DNA of 27,010 nt from Idiomarina sp. UBA6142 (GTDB taxonomy: Bacteria; Pseudomonadota; Gammaproteobacteria; Enterobacterales; Alteromonadaceae), in the NCBI GenBank assembly GCA_002423905.1, contig DIVC01000066.1, positions 2,239 to 29,248 of the forward strand, given 5' to 3'. Within the stretch, counting starts at the first letter, position 1. Every line of letters begins with the position of its first letter. Position numbers and translations under genes: made by a program. The notes beneath the pieces were generated by a model. It was given only the letters and a program-made list of their open reading frames with translations, made no database searches and was not told where the DNA came from. Positions 8,070 to 17,742 of this stretch are shown here, piece by piece.

Positions 8070-10670
8070 ATGTCTAAGTTGCTGCAGGACCAGTATGATC
8101 CAGCCATTATCGAGCCCGCCGTACAACAACGTTGGGAGCGTGAGCAGGTATTTGCCGTAAGCGAACAGCCAGAACAGGAAAAGTTCTACTGCCTATCCAT
8201 GTTCCCCTACCCCAGCGGTAAATTACACATGGGCCATGTCCGCAACTATTCTCTCGGCGATGTGATTGCCCGTTATCAGCGCATGCAAGGTAAAAACGTC
8301 CTGCAGCCGATGGGCTGGGACGCCTTTGGTTTACCTGCGGAAAATGCCGCGATTGCCAATCACACCGCACCAGCAAAATGGACTTATCAAAATATTGATT
8401 ATATGCGCAAGCAGCTGAAATCTCTTGGTTTTGGCTACGACTGGTCGCGTGAAGTAACAACCTGTAAGCCCGACTATTATCGGTGGGAGCAATGGTTCTT
8501 CACCAAGTTATTTGAAAAAGGCTTGGTCTATAAGAAAAACGCCACGGTAAACTGGGACCCCATTGACCAAACCGTGCTGGCAAACGAACAGGTCATTGAT
8601 GGGCGTGGCTGGCGTTCAGGCGCTAAAGTCGAACAGAAAGAAATTCCGCAATGGTTTATTAAGATCACCGCATACGCTGAAGAACTGCTCAATGATCTCG
8701 ACCAACTCGACGGCTGGCCCGAGCAAGTCAAAACCATGCAGCGCAACTGGATTGGTCGCTCCGAAGGTGTGGAAATCGATTTTACCGTGGTTGACCAAAC
8801 ACAACCACTAACGGTCTACACTACCCGTCCAGATACCTTGTATGGCGTCACCTATATGGCGGTAGCGGCACAGCATCCGTTGGCGCAGCAAGCCGCCGCA
8901 AGTGATCCAGAATTAGCCGCCTTCATCGATTCCATCAAAGGCGCGAAAATGGCTGAAGCCGACCTCGCCACCATTGATAAGCGTGGCATGGATACCGGTA
9001 TTCGCGCCCTGCACCCACTAACCGGTGAGCAGATTCCGGTGTGGGTCGCCAACTTTGTCTTGATGGATTACGGCTCAGGTGCGGTGATGGCGGTACCAGC
9101 GCACGACCAACGCGATTGGGAGTTCGCCACCACCTATCAACTGGCTATTACGCCAGTGATTGCCCCACATTCTGGCACAGGCGATGTTCACCAAGCCGCC
9201 ATCACCGAAAAAGGTATTACCATTAACTCAGGCCCATACACTGGCTTGAGTAGCGACGATGCATTTAACGCCATAGCTGCGGCACTTGAAAAACGTGGCA
9301 TTGGTCGTCGTCAAATTAATTATCGCCTGCGTGACTGGGGTGTTTCGCGGCAGCGTTATTGGGGTGCACCGATTCCCATGCTGAAGCTAGCGGACGGTAG
9401 TTCAGTGCCGGTACCCGAGCAGGAATTACCGGTGCGACTGCCTGAAGATGTGGTCATGACTGGTGCAGCATCGCCTATTAAGGCCGACCCTGAATGGCGT
9501 AAAACGACCTTCAACGGCCAGCCAGCAGAACGCGAAACCGATACCTTTGATACCTTTATGGAGTCATCGTGGTATTACGCCCGCTACTGCAGTGCCAATT
9601 TTGATGATGGCATGCTCAATCCGGAACAGGCGAATTACTGGTTACCGGTCGACCAATACATCGGCGGTATTGAACACGCTATTTTGCACCTGCTTTATGC
9701 ACGGTTCTTCCACAAACTGCTGCGCGATGCTGGTTTAGTAGCCTCTGATGAGCCATTTAAACGCTTGTTAACGCAAGGTATGGTGTTGGCTGACTCGTTT
9801 TTCCGTGAAGATGCCAATGGCGCTATGACTTGGTATTCACCGCTCGATGTCGATATTCAACGCGACAGCCAAGGTCGTATTGCCCATGCAATATTGCGCA
9901 GCGATGGGCAGCAGGTGCAGTACGGCGGCATGACTAAAATGTCCAAATCAAAAAATAACGGCATTGACCCACAAGTCATGATTGATAAGTACGGTGCTGA
10001 CACTGTGCGCTTGTTCATGATGTTTGCCGCCCCGCCTGAAGCTACCTTAGAGTGGTCTGATAGCGGTGTTGAAGGCGCCCAGCGTTTTTTACGCCGGGTC
10101 TACCGACTGGCGTATGATTTCAGCCAACATGCCGAATTTGCCCAGCAAAGTCAGGATTGGTCCCAGTTGAATAGCGCCCAAGCAGACGTACGCCGAGCTG
10201 TGCACCGCACTATCGCCAAAGTCAGTGATGATTTCGGTCGCCGTCAGCAGTTTAATACCGCCATTGCCGCTATTATGGAATTACTGAATATTCTGCAAAA
10301 AGCGCCGTTGGACAACCCGCTTGACCGCGCCATCATGCAAGAAGCTCTGGATGCCGTGGTGTTGATGTTAGCACCTATTACGCCGCATTTGAGTGAAGTG
10401 CTGTGGCAGCAATTGGGTCACCACAACGATATCATCAGTGCACCGTGGCCGTTGGTTGATGACAACGCCTTAGTGGAGTCATCAATCACCATAGTGGTGC
10501 AGGTCAATGGTAAGTTGCGCGGCAAAGTCGTGGTTGCTGCTGATGCCGATCACACCGCCGTAGCCGCCGCGGCTATGGCTGATGACAGCATTACCCGTCA
10601 CCTGGATAGCGTGACGATACGCAAGCAAATATACGTGCCGGGTAAATTATTTAACATCGTTGCCAACTAA
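8070..10670 (+). CDS. leuS: Leucyl-tRNA synthetase
   Basis: A class I aminoacyl-tRNA synthetase that charges tRNA-Leu in the cytoplasm. The product is 866 residues, close to the E. coli 860. The HIGH motif is HMGH (53-56, in [12 protein letters not shown]) and the KMSKS motif is intact (623-627). The CP1 editing domain is present, with the [15 protein letters not shown] segment and [15 protein letters not shown]. The anticodon-binding and C-terminal domains follow, with [11 protein letters not shown] near the end. The leuS-lptE-holA-nadD order is conserved in many gammaproteobacteria. Confidence 0.98.
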   Translation: MSKLLQDQYDPAIIEPAVQQRWEREQVFAVSEQPEQEKFYCLSMFPYPSGKLHMGHVRNYSLGDVIARYQRMQGKNVLQPMGWDAFGLPAENAAIANHTAPAKWTYQNIDYMRKQLKSLGFGYDWSREVTTCKPDYYRWEQWFFTKLFEKGLVYKKNATVNWDPIDQTVLANEQVIDGRGWRSGAKVEQKEIPQWFIKITAYAEELLNDLDQLDGWPEQVKTMQRNWIGRSEGVEIDFTVVDQTQPLTVYTTRPDTLYGVTYMAVAAQHPLAQQAAASDPELAAFIDSIKGAKMAEADLATIDKRGMDTGIRALHPLTGEQIPVWVANFVLMDYGSGAVMAVPAHDQRDWEFATTYQLAITPVIAPHSGTGDVHQAAITEKGITINSGPYTGLSSDDAFNAIAAALEKRGIGRRQINYRLRDWGVSRQRYWGAPIPMLKLADGSSVPVPEQELPVRLPEDVVMTGAASPIKADPEWRKTTFNGQPAERETDTFDTFMESSWYYARYCSANFDDGMLNPEQANYWLPVDQYIGGIEHAILHLLYARFFHKLLRDAGLVASDEPFKRLLTQGMVLADSFFREDANGAMTWYSPLDVDIQRDSQGRIAHAILRSDGQQVQYGGMTKMSKSKNNGIDPQVMIDKYGADTVRLFMMFAAPPEATLEWSDSGVEGAQRFLRRVYRLAYDFSQHAEFAQQSQDWSQLNSAQADVRRAVHRTIAKVSDDFGRRQQFNTAIAAIMELLNILQKAPLDNPLDRAIMQEALDAVVLMLAPITPHLSEVLWQQLGHHNDIISAPWPLVDDNALVESSITIVVQVNGKLRGKVVVAADADHTAVAAAAMADDSITRHLDSVTIRKQIYVPGKLFNIVAN

Positions 10671-10698
10671 CGGTCGTCAGCGCAAAAAGGAACCACAG

Positions 10699-11187
10699 AT
10701 GCGTACTTGGATCATCCTGCTCATTAGCTTGACCATTAGTAGCTGTGGTTTTCAGCTGCGCGATAACTATCAGTTACCGCCATCGTTGCAGCAACTGCAT
10801 CTTGATGCACCGGCTTTCAGTGAGTTTGCCGAAATAGTAGCCGACCGCTTTCAATTGGCCGGCGCACAAGTACTCGATAGCGCTAATCAGCAACCACGGC
10901 CATTAGTGATTCAAATTCTCGACGATGGCCTCGACCGGCGCGCTTTGTCACTCTCATCGAGCGGGCAAGTGGCTGAATATGAACTGATTTATAGCGTCTC
11001 TTATGTGTTACATCGTGCCGATGGCAGCAGTCTTGCACCACGCACCGTCGAGGTGTATCGCGATTACCAAGATGATCCTAATTTTGCCCTAGCCAAAACC
11101 CGCGAACGCGAAGTTCTGGTTCGTGAAATGCGTGAAGATGCAGCACGTGCGTTATTGCGTCAGGTCATCGCTACCCTGGCCGAGTAG
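10699..11187 (+). CDS. lptE: LPS-assembly lipoprotein LptE
   Basis: LptE is the outer-membrane lipoprotein that plugs the LptD barrel and helps insert lipopolysaccharide into the outer leaflet. The product is 162 residues from the ATG at 10699, chosen because AAGGA lies 7 bases upstream and because it directly starts a lipoprotein signal (lipobox ISSC, acylated C16). Glycine after the cysteine is consistent with outer-membrane sorting. The CGFQLRD opening and the C-terminal REREVLVREMREDAARALLRQ region are typical. A longer in-frame start at 10660 inside the end of leuS would spoil the signal peptide. Confidence 0.95.
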   Translation: MRTWIILLISLTISSCGFQLRDNYQLPPSLQQLHLDAPAFSEFAEIVADRFQLAGAQVLDSANQQPRPLVIQILDDGLDRRALSLSSSGQVAEYELIYSVSYVLHRADGSSLAPRTVEVYRDYQDDPNFALAKTREREVLVREMREDAARALLRQVIATLAE

Positions 11188-11192
11188 CCAAC

Positions 11193-12245
11193 ATGCAACT
11201 CACTGCCGGGCAATTAACCAGCTATCTGCAACAACACGGCCTGCCACCATTACTGTGTATTTTTGGTGATACCCCGTTGTTAATTGACGATAGCCTGCAG
11301 CTACTACGGCAGTATGCCAAACAGCAGGGTGTCGATGAACGTGAATATCATCGCCAAGATGCTAACTTTGATTGGCGCATGCTATCGCAGCCGAGCAATA
11401 ACTTGAGTTTATTCTCCAATCACCGTTTGATCGAATTAGAACTACCCGAAGGTAAACCGGGGCGTGACGGTGGAGATGCCCTGCGCAATTATGCAGATAA
11501 CCCGGTGGTCGACCAAACCTTAGTAATTATTGGTCCTAAACTCAAAGGTGACCAGCTCAAAGCTAAATGGTTTATGCAGCTACAAGCCACCGCCCCACTA
11601 GTTGAAGCGAATAGCCCAGAACGTCGGCAATTACCGCGCTTTATTGCCGAGCGCGCGCAACGCTATCAGCTTCAGCTCGACCCTGAAGCGCAGCAATTAC
11701 TCGCCGATTGGTTTGAAGGCAATCTGTTGGCACTAGACCAAGAATTGCAAAAGTTAGCGCTCATGGACCTCCCCCAACCACTCAACCGACAAGCCATTAG
11801 CGTCGCCGCCGAAGACCAAAGCCGCTTTTCGGTATTTGCCCTGCAAGAAGCCCTTGTTGCTGGGCAGCTAGAGCCAGCGCTGCACCGATTGCAACGGTTG
11901 TTCGAAGATGATGCCGAAATAGCTATTTTGAACTGGATGTTGCAACGTGAATGGCACAAGCTAACACGGCTCGAAAGCGCCATCCAACAAGGTGAATCGT
12001 TAGCTCGAGTGTACCCACAATTACAAATTTGGCGTAATCAAGAGCAAGCCTATCAACAGTTTTTACGGCGCATGCAAAGTCATCACCAATTACCGCAAGC
12101 CGCTGATTTGTTGCGCCGGATTGAATTGGCTTTTAAACGTGATAGCGGCGAAAAATTACGTACTCTGATCACCCACCTCGTCTGCCTATACTGCAATCCG
12201 GCAGCGGCACACCTGCATGCACAGTTATGTTACGACTCATTCTAG
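11193..12245 (+). CDS. holA: DNA polymerase III delta subunit HolA
   Basis: HolA is the clamp-loader subunit that opens the beta sliding clamp. The product is 350 residues (E. coli 343). The N-terminal half carries the clamp-contacting hydrophobic motif LSLF (71-74), matching the E. coli delta SLF segment. An AAA+-like fold without catalytic Walker motifs follows, as expected for delta, and then the C-terminal collar domain (about 210-340). It begins 5 bases after lptE and overlaps nadD by 19 bases, a conserved arrangement that suggests translational coupling. Confidence 0.96.
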   Translation: MQLTAGQLTSYLQQHGLPPLLCIFGDTPLLIDDSLQLLRQYAKQQGVDEREYHRQDANFDWRMLSQPSNNLSLFSNHRLIELELPEGKPGRDGGDALRNYADNPVVDQTLVIIGPKLKGDQLKAKWFMQLQATAPLVEANSPERRQLPRFIAERAQRYQLQLDPEAQQLLADWFEGNLLALDQELQKLALMDLPQPLNRQAISVAAEDQSRFSVFALQEALVAGQLEPALHRLQRLFEDDAEIAILNWMLQREWHKLTRLESAIQQGESLARVYPQLQIWRNQEQAYQQFLRRMQSHHQLPQAADLLRRIELAFKRDSGEKLRTLITHLVCLYCNPAAAHLHAQLCYDSF

Positions 12246-12862
12246 GTGGTAGCTTCGACCCGATTCATTGGGGCCATTTACGGCCGCTCATGCAAGCCTT
12301 TGAATGGCTTCAAGCCGATCAACTGGTGTTGCTACCCAGTGCTCAGCCACCCCATCGCAACGGCTTAGGCGCCAGTGCTGCGCAACGCTTCGCCATGGCG
12401 CAATTAGCCGCCGCCGAACTAGCCCCCTTACCCTGCGTAGCGGATGACTGGGAATTACAACAAGCCCGCCCTTCCTATACCGCTATCACCCTAGCTCAAT
12501 TACGCCAACGTTGGCCACATGACCAGCTGGTGTTTGTGCTCGGCGATGATGCCTTCGCGCAATTGGATAGCTGGTATCACTGGCAGCAATTATTGGATCA
12601 CGCGCATTTACTGGTATTACAGCGACCGCAGCACCAGCAACCATGGTCTGAGGCATTACAGCAACTGGTGCAACAAAAGCGCGCCACCGCGGTCGAACAA
12701 TTACAGCAGCAGCCACAGGGCTTAATCGCCTTTGCCGACACCACGGCGGTGAACATTTCTGCCACGGCTATTCGCACTGCCATAGCCAATCAGCAGGCGT
12801 GGCGACAGTACCTGCCGGTGAGCGTGGCTGAATATATTGAGCAGCAACAACTGTATCGCTAG
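12227..12862 (+). CDS. nadD: Nicotinate-mononucleotide adenylyltransferase NadD
   Basis: NadD converts nicotinate mononucleotide and ATP to deamido-NAD in NAD synthesis. The product is 211 residues, the usual length. The nucleotidyltransferase motif is GGSFDPIHWGHL (7-18), containing the HxGH catalytic pair. The second motif ISATAIR lies near residue 183. The middle of the protein is glutamine-rich, which seems a lineage habit also seen in holA and rlpA. The ATG is inside the last 19 bases of holA. Confidence 0.96.
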   Translation: MLRLILGGSFDPIHWGHLRPLMQAFEWLQADQLVLLPSAQPPHRNGLGASAAQRFAMAQLAAAELAPLPCVADDWELQQARPSYTAITLAQLRQRWPHDQLVFVLGDDAFAQLDSWYHWQQLLDHAHLLVLQRPQHQQPWSEALQQLVQQKRATAVEQLQQQPQGLIAFADTTAVNISATAIRTAIANQQAWRQYLPVSVAEYIEQQQLYR

Positions 12863-12894
12863 ACGCTGCTATTTCGGCCAACTCCGTGGTAAAC

Positions 12895-12922
12895 TTGTCG
12901 GCCTATTTTTGTGCCTTATGTT
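12895..12922 (+). promoter_or_regulatory. Possible promoter for rsfS-rlmH
   Basis: TTGTCG (12895-12900) and TATGTT (12917-12922) are 16 bases apart in the 89-base gap between nadD and rsfS. Each box has four of six consensus bases. Read-through from nadD is an alternative source of rsfS transcripts. Confidence 0.35.
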
Positions 12923-12951
12923 AGCGCCCTAATTGAGAGAGAGTAAGCCTT

Positions 12952-13275
12952 TTGCAAGCGGAACAATTACGCCAGTTCGTGGTAGAAAAAATTGAAGAAT
13001 TAAAAGGTCGTGACATTCGTGTCATGGATGTTACCGAGCACACCGATGTGGCAACCTACATGATTATTTGCTCAGGTAACTCACGTACCCACGTCAAGAG
13101 TATAGCCAACCATGTTGCCACCCAAGCCAAACACCACGGGGTGCTGCCGCTTGGCGTTGAAGGCCACGAACATTCAGAATGGGTATTGGTCGACTTAGGT
13201 GATGTGGTACTCCACGTCATGCAAGAGCCTATCCGTGACTTCTACGAACTTGAAAAGCTCTGGAGCCGTAAGTAA
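12952..13275 (+). CDS. rsfS: Ribosomal silencing factor RsfS
   Basis: RsfS binds ribosomal protein uL14 and blocks joining of the subunits when nutrients are scarce. The product is 107 residues, typical of the family. Recognisable segments are [16 protein letters not shown], the [26 protein letters not shown] core and YELEKLWS at the end. The start is TTG, preceded by a GAG-rich stretch (about 12935-12943) with about 8 bases of spacing; the family N-terminus aligns with it. Its stop overlaps the rlmH ATG by one base (TAATG). Confidence 0.95.
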   Translation: MQAEQLRQFVVEKIEELKGRDIRVMDVTEHTDVATYMIICSGNSRTHVKSIANHVATQAKHHGVLPLGVEGHEHSEWVLVDLGDVVLHVMQEPIRDFYELEKLWSRK

Positions 13276-13745
13276 TGCGCATACAGCTGATCGCAGTCGG
13301 ACAAAAAATGCCTGACTGGATCAGTACCGGTTATCACACCTACGCCAAACGTTTTCCAACCGACTGTCAGCTGCAATTGGTTGAAATTGCTGCTGGAAAA
13401 CGTGGCAAAAATGCTGATATAGCGCGCATCTTGCGGGTCGAAGGTGAAACCATGCTGGCTGCAGTTGGCAAAGGCGATCGCATTGTTACGCTTGAAGTCA
13501 CTGGTAAGCCCTGGTCTACGCCACAACTCGCTTCACGTTTAGCCAGCTGGCAAATGGATGGCCGTGACATTAGCTTATTGGTCGGTGGTCCTGAGGGTTT
13601 AGCCGCTGAATGTATTAATGCCGCCGACGAACGCTGGTCATTATCAGCACTCACCCTGCCCCATCCCTTGGTGCGAGTGGTGCTAGCAGAAAGCTTATAT
13701 CGCGCATGGAGTGTTAACGCCAACCACCCTTATCATCGCGAGTAG
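13275..13745 (+). CDS. rlmH: 23S rRNA (pseudouridine1915-N3)-methyltransferase RlmH
   Basis: RlmH is a SPOUT methyltransferase that methylates pseudouridine 1915 in helix 69 of 23S rRNA on the assembled ribosome. The product is 156 residues, as usual. The SAM-binding knot contains LVGGPEG (102-108), and the C-terminal part ends with the characteristic LAESLYRAW and HPYHRE. It is coupled to rsfS by a one-base overlap, and the mrdA frame follows immediately, which is the conserved rsfS-rlmH-mrdA-rodA order. Confidence 0.97.
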   Translation: MRIQLIAVGQKMPDWISTGYHTYAKRFPTDCQLQLVEIAAGKRGKNADIARILRVEGETMLAAVGKGDRIVTLEVTGKPWSTPQLASRLASWQMDGRDISLLVGGPEGLAAECINAADERWSLSALTLPHPLVRVVLAESLYRAWSVNANHPYHRE

Positions 13746-13754
13746 TTGAGTCGT

Positions 13755-15626
13755 ATGAAGAAACGCCGCGCACCCATCCGTGATCATCATGCCGAAACAG
13801 CACTATTTGCTCGCCGTAGCATAGTCGCCATTTTGCTCGTGATCGTGGTGCTGGGCGGACTATTATTCAACATGTACCACTTACAAGTACAACAGCATCA
13901 GCAATATCAAACCCGCTCTAACGACAACCGTATTAAAGTGATGCCGTTAGCACCGAATCGCGGCTTGATATTCGACCGGCGTGGCCGTCTGCTGGCAGAA
14001 AACCGCCCGGTATTGAGTCTTGAAATCATTCCTGAACGGGTGCCTGACCTCCAAGACACCCTGATGCGCTTGACCGCATTGCTTGGTCTCGATGAACAAC
14101 AGCTCGCGCAATTTGAAGATAACCGCCGCCGCGAACGGCGCTTCGACCAAATTAGTGTGCTTGACCGTTTAACCGAGCAACAAGCAGCGCGTTTTGCGGT
14201 TCGTCAACATGAATTCCCTGGCGTCAGTATTGAAGCACGTTTGATTCGGCATTATCCCTATGGTGAAGCCATTACCCACGCTCTTGGTTATGTGGCAAAA
14301 ATTAACCGTAATGATTTGCAGCGGCTGCGCGCCAACCAACAACATGCCAATTATGCCGCTACCCGTACCATCGGTAAGTTGGGTATTGAACGCTATTACG
14401 AAGAACAACTGCATGGCAGCGTCGGCTATCAACAAATCGAGGTCGATATTCGTGGCCGTGCAGTTCGAACTTTAGCCACCCAACCGCCGCTCCCAGGGCA
14501 AGACTTAACCCTCGAACTCGATATCGAGTTACAGCAATTTATTTATCAGTTATTGGGCGACATGCGTGGCTCGATTATTCTGATAGATCCGCGTGATGGT
14601 GCCATACGTGCCATGGTCAGCAAGCCCAGTTTTGACCCCAATTGGTTCGTGCAGGGCATTTCAACCGAACAATATCAAGGCTTATTGAACTCGCGCCATT
14701 CACCGTTATTGAACCGCTCGACTCAAGGTGGTTACCCACCAGCATCGACTATCAAACCGCATTTGGCTGTGCTCGCCTTGGAACAAGGCGTCATTACGCC
14801 ACAAACCAAAATTTGGGATCCGGGTTGGTTTCAAATTACGGGTGTTAACCATCGCTATCGAGATTGGCTCTCCTGGGGTCATGGTTGGGTCGATGTCGAT
14901 ACCGCAATCGTCGAAAGTTGCGATACCTTTTACTATGACATAGCGCTCAAAATGGGCATTGATACCATCTCAGAGCACATGGCTAAATATGGCTTTGGCG
15001 AACTGACTGGTATCGATATCCATGAAGAGTCAGCGGCGGTGATGCCTACCCGCGGCTGGAAACGAGCACGCTTCAATCAACCTTGGTATGCCGGCGAAAC
15101 GGTATCGATCGGTATTGGTCAAAGCTATTGGACCAGCACGCCAATACAACTCGCGGTTGCCACCGCCACTTTAGTGAATCGTGGTAAACGTCCGGTACCA
15201 CGACTGCTGCGCAGTATTACCGATGGTGACGTCGAACTGAACGCTGTGGTGGAAGAAAAGCCAGCGGTGACGATAAAAAATCAAAGTAATTGGGACGTTG
15301 CTATTCGTGCCATGAACCGTGTTGTTAGTTCGGCTAAAGGTACCGCTTATCGGCCATTTCGTGGCGCTAGCTACAGCTCTGGCGGTAAAACTGGTACTGC
15401 GCAAGTACGCAGCATTGCCCAAGGTGAAACCTATAACGCCGACGAAATCGAAGAGCAATATCGTGATAACGCCATGTATATTGGCTATGCACCAGCGCTT
15501 AATCCTGAAATTGTGATCATGATTGCGGTCGAAAACGCCGGTGGCGGCGGCAGTATTGCCGCCCCCTTAGCGCGCCAGATTTTAGACTACTACTTCACCC
15601 TTGAGGCCGCCCATGCAAACCTCTGA
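13755..15626 (+). CDS. mrdA: Penicillin-binding protein 2 (elongation transpeptidase)
   Basis: PBP2 is the DD-transpeptidase of the elongasome and works with RodA in rod-shaped growth. The product is 623 residues from the ATG at 13755; a TTG at 13746 would add only three residues and is less likely. A single membrane anchor (about 21-45) precedes the dimerisation domain and the transpeptidase domain. Catalytic motifs are intact: STIK (active serine S331), SCD (388-390) and KTG (545-547), with spacing as in E. coli PBP2 (S330). The gene starts 9 bases after rlmH and overlaps rodA by 14 bases. Confidence 0.97.
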   Translation: MKKRRAPIRDHHAETALFARRSIVAILLVIVVLGGLLFNMYHLQVQQHQQYQTRSNDNRIKVMPLAPNRGLIFDRRGRLLAENRPVLSLEIIPERVPDLQDTLMRLTALLGLDEQQLAQFEDNRRRERRFDQISVLDRLTEQQAARFAVRQHEFPGVSIEARLIRHYPYGEAITHALGYVAKINRNDLQRLRANQQHANYAATRTIGKLGIERYYEEQLHGSVGYQQIEVDIRGRAVRTLATQPPLPGQDLTLELDIELQQFIYQLLGDMRGSIILIDPRDGAIRAMVSKPSFDPNWFVQGISTEQYQGLLNSRHSPLLNRSTQGGYPPASTIKPHLAVLALEQGVITPQTKIWDPGWFQITGVNHRYRDWLSWGHGWVDVDTAIVESCDTFYYDIALKMGIDTISEHMAKYGFGELTGIDIHEESAAVMPTRGWKRARFNQPWYAGETVSIGIGQSYWTSTPIQLAVATATLVNRGKRPVPRLLRSITDGDVELNAVVEEKPAVTIKNQSNWDVAIRAMNRVVSSAKGTAYRPFRGASYSSGGKTGTAQVRSIAQGETYNADEIEEQYRDNAMYIGYAPALNPEIVIMIAVENAGGGGSIAAPLARQILDYYFTLEAAHANL

Positions 15627-16728
15627 AGAACGCCAACGCCACCCCTGGCTGCAGCGCTTGCGCCTTGATGGTCCGCTGTTATGTGGCTTAATAGCATTGG
15701 CAGTGATTAGTGCTATCACCGTGTATTCCGCCAGCGGTCAAGACTGGGCCATGACTGAACGACAGTTGATCCGTATCGCTATTGCTTTTGCAGTCATGAT
15801 GGGAGTTGCCCACATTCCCTTAACTACCGTGCAACGTTTTTCCTTGCCGATCTTTACCGCCGGTATTGTTCTGCTGTTAGGGGTCCTGTTAGTTGGGGAG
15901 AGTAGTAAAGGCGCTCAACGCTGGCTCAACCTCGGTGTGATCACCATTCAACCATCGGAACTGATGAAATTAGCCGTCCCTATGGCAATTGCCTGGTTTA
16001 TCAGCCAGCAGCCGCTGCCCGCGCGTAAACGTCGTTTGGCCGCCGCCTTTGTGTTATTGCTTATTCCAACCTTGATGATCGCTAAACAACCCGACCTTGG
16101 CACCGCCTTATTAATTGCTAGCTCGGGTATTTTCGTGGTGTTTTTAGCCGGTATCAGTTGGCGTTTGATTGCCCTATTTGTGCTGACAGCCAGTTCCTTT
16201 GTGCCGATTTTGTGGACCTTCCTGATGCGCGATTATCAGCGCCAACGGGTCCTGACCTTCCTTGATCCCGAACGTGATCCGCTTGGTGCTGGTTATCAAA
16301 TCATTCAATCGAAAATTGCGATAGGTTCCGGCGGTATTGAAGGCAAAGGCTGGCTGCAAGGCACCCAGTCGCAATTAGAGTTTTTACCCGAACGCCATAC
16401 CGACTTTATCTTCTCAGTGTACAGCGAAGAGTTTGGCTTGCTGGGTGTCATACTGTTGCTAGCACTCTATGGTTTTGTGGTAGTACGAGGCATGCAAATT
16501 GCCATGCGCGCGCAACGCGTCTACCAAAAATTGCTCGCCGGTAGCCTCACGCTAACATTTTTTATCTACGTGCTGGTGAACATTGGCATGGTTTCTGGTC
16601 TACTACCTGTAGTGGGTGTACCGCTGCCACTGATCAGCTATGGCGGCACCTCCATGGTTACGCTAATGGCTGGATTTGGGCTACTCATGGCCATTGCCAC
16701 CAACAAACGCTTAGTTATGCATAGTTAA
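15613..16728 (+). CDS. rodA: Rod-shape peptidoglycan glycosyltransferase RodA
   Basis: RodA (MrdB) is the SEDS-family glycosyltransferase that polymerises lipid II during elongation, paired with PBP2. The product is 371 residues (E. coli 370), with about ten membrane helices. Conserved SEDS segments are GAQRWLNLG, QPSELMKLA, KQPDLGTA, the extracellular loop with SGGIEGKGW and LPERHTDFIF, and PLPLISYGGTS near the C-terminus. The ATG at 15613 is preferred over an upstream TTG at 15601 because TTGAGG then sits 6 bases upstream as a ribosome site. It overlaps the mrdA end, so the two are translationally linked. Confidence 0.97.
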   Translation: MQTSEERQRHPWLQRLRLDGPLLCGLIALAVISAITVYSASGQDWAMTERQLIRIAIAFAVMMGVAHIPLTTVQRFSLPIFTAGIVLLLGVLLVGESSKGAQRWLNLGVITIQPSELMKLAVPMAIAWFISQQPLPARKRRLAAAFVLLLIPTLMIAKQPDLGTALLIASSGIFVVFLAGISWRLIALFVLTASSFVPILWTFLMRDYQRQRVLTFLDPERDPLGAGYQIIQSKIAIGSGGIEGKGWLQGTQSQLEFLPERHTDFIFSVYSEEFGLLGVILLLALYGFVVVRGMQIAMRAQRVYQKLLAGSLTLTFFIYVLVNIGMVSGLLPVVGVPLPLISYGGTSMVTLMAGFGLLMAIATNKRLVMHS

Positions 16729-16742
16729 AGGAGTCGGTTTGC

Positions 16743-17738
16743 ATGAAGTACGGCATCGCAATTTTGCTTTTTGTGAGTTGGTTCATCAATGTTGCTCCCG
16801 CCCACGCCAACACAGTGATCCCGGTTCCTCAACTTGACCCCAGTGAGCGCGAAGCTTTTATCACTGAACTTGTTGATAAGCATGGGTTTGCGCGTAGCGA
16901 AGTCGAACAAGGATTGGCTCAAGCACAATTCAATCAAGCCGTATTCGAAGCTATTCAGCGCCCTTGGGAAGCCAAGCCATGGCACCAATATTACCCAATC
17001 TTCCTAACCGAACGCCGACTTGAGGCGGGCTTAAAATTTTGGCAACAGCATCAACAGACCCTCGAGCGCGCTGAACAAACTTATGGTGTACCAGCACACA
17101 TTATTGTCGCTATTATTGGTGTGGAGACTTTTTACGGCTCCTACAAAGGCAATTATAAAGTCCTCGATGCGCTCTACACCCTCGGCTTTCATTACCCGCC
17201 GCGGGCCAAGTTCTTCCGCTCCGAGCTGCGCGAGTATTTTCTTATGACCCGGGAAGAAAACTTGCCATTGGCTCAGCTGCAAGGCTCCTATGCTGGCGCT
17301 ATGGGTTACGGTCAATTTATTTCTTCGTCATATCGTCACTATGCAGTAGATTTTGACGGCGATGGCGTGCGCGATTTATTACATAATCCAGTCGACGCGA
17401 TTGGTAGTGTCGCCAATTATTTTGCCAAACATGGTTGGCAGCGCGGGCAGCCGGTGACGCTCGAATTAGTTACCAATCCGGCGCATGCAGCCTTAGTCAC
17501 CAGTGGCTTAAAATATCAACAACAACTGCAACAGCTGCTCGATAATGGCCTGCAATTACCTGCGGAACATGGTCTTGCCAGTACCGCTGCGGCCAAAGTA
17601 TTTGCCTTTGAGCAACTCGATAAAGTCGATCACTGGCTTGGTTTGCACAACTTTTACGTGATTACACGGTACAACCACAGCCCACTGTATGCCATGGTGG
17701 TGCACCAATTTAGCCAGCAATTAAAACAAGGTCGTTAA
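16743..17738 (+). CDS. mltB: Lytic murein transglycosylase MltB
   Basis: MltB cleaves the glycan strand of peptidoglycan, forming 1,6-anhydro-muramic ends. The product is 331 residues. The catalytic glutamate is E128 in GVETFYGSYKGNY, and LGFHYPPRAKFFRSEL, YAGAMGYGQF and the DFDGDG metal-like loop are all family features. The N-terminus is a signal peptide ending VAPAHA at about residue 22. There is no lipobox cysteine, so the mature protein should be soluble and periplasmic, unlike E. coli MltB, which is a lipoprotein. A strong AAAGGAG lies 9 bases before the ATG and 14 bases separate it from rodA. Confidence 0.95.
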   Translation: MKYGIAILLFVSWFINVAPAHANTVIPVPQLDPSEREAFITELVDKHGFARSEVEQGLAQAQFNQAVFEAIQRPWEAKPWHQYYPIFLTERRLEAGLKFWQQHQQTLERAEQTYGVPAHIIVAIIGVETFYGSYKGNYKVLDALYTLGFHYPPRAKFFRSELREYFLMTREENLPLAQLQGSYAGAMGYGQFISSSYRHYAVDFDGDGVRDLLHNPVDAIGSVANYFAKHGWQRGQPVTLELVTNPAHAALVTSGLKYQQQLQQLLDNGLQLPAEHGLASTAAAKVFAFEQLDKVDHWLGLHNFYVITRYNHSPLYAMVVHQFSQQLKQGR

Positions 17739-17742
17739 GTTT

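Noticed and set aside
13367..13723. A 118-codon open frame antisense to rlmH
   Set aside because: It covers the SAM-binding part of rlmH in reverse, and its composition looks like a shadow frame.
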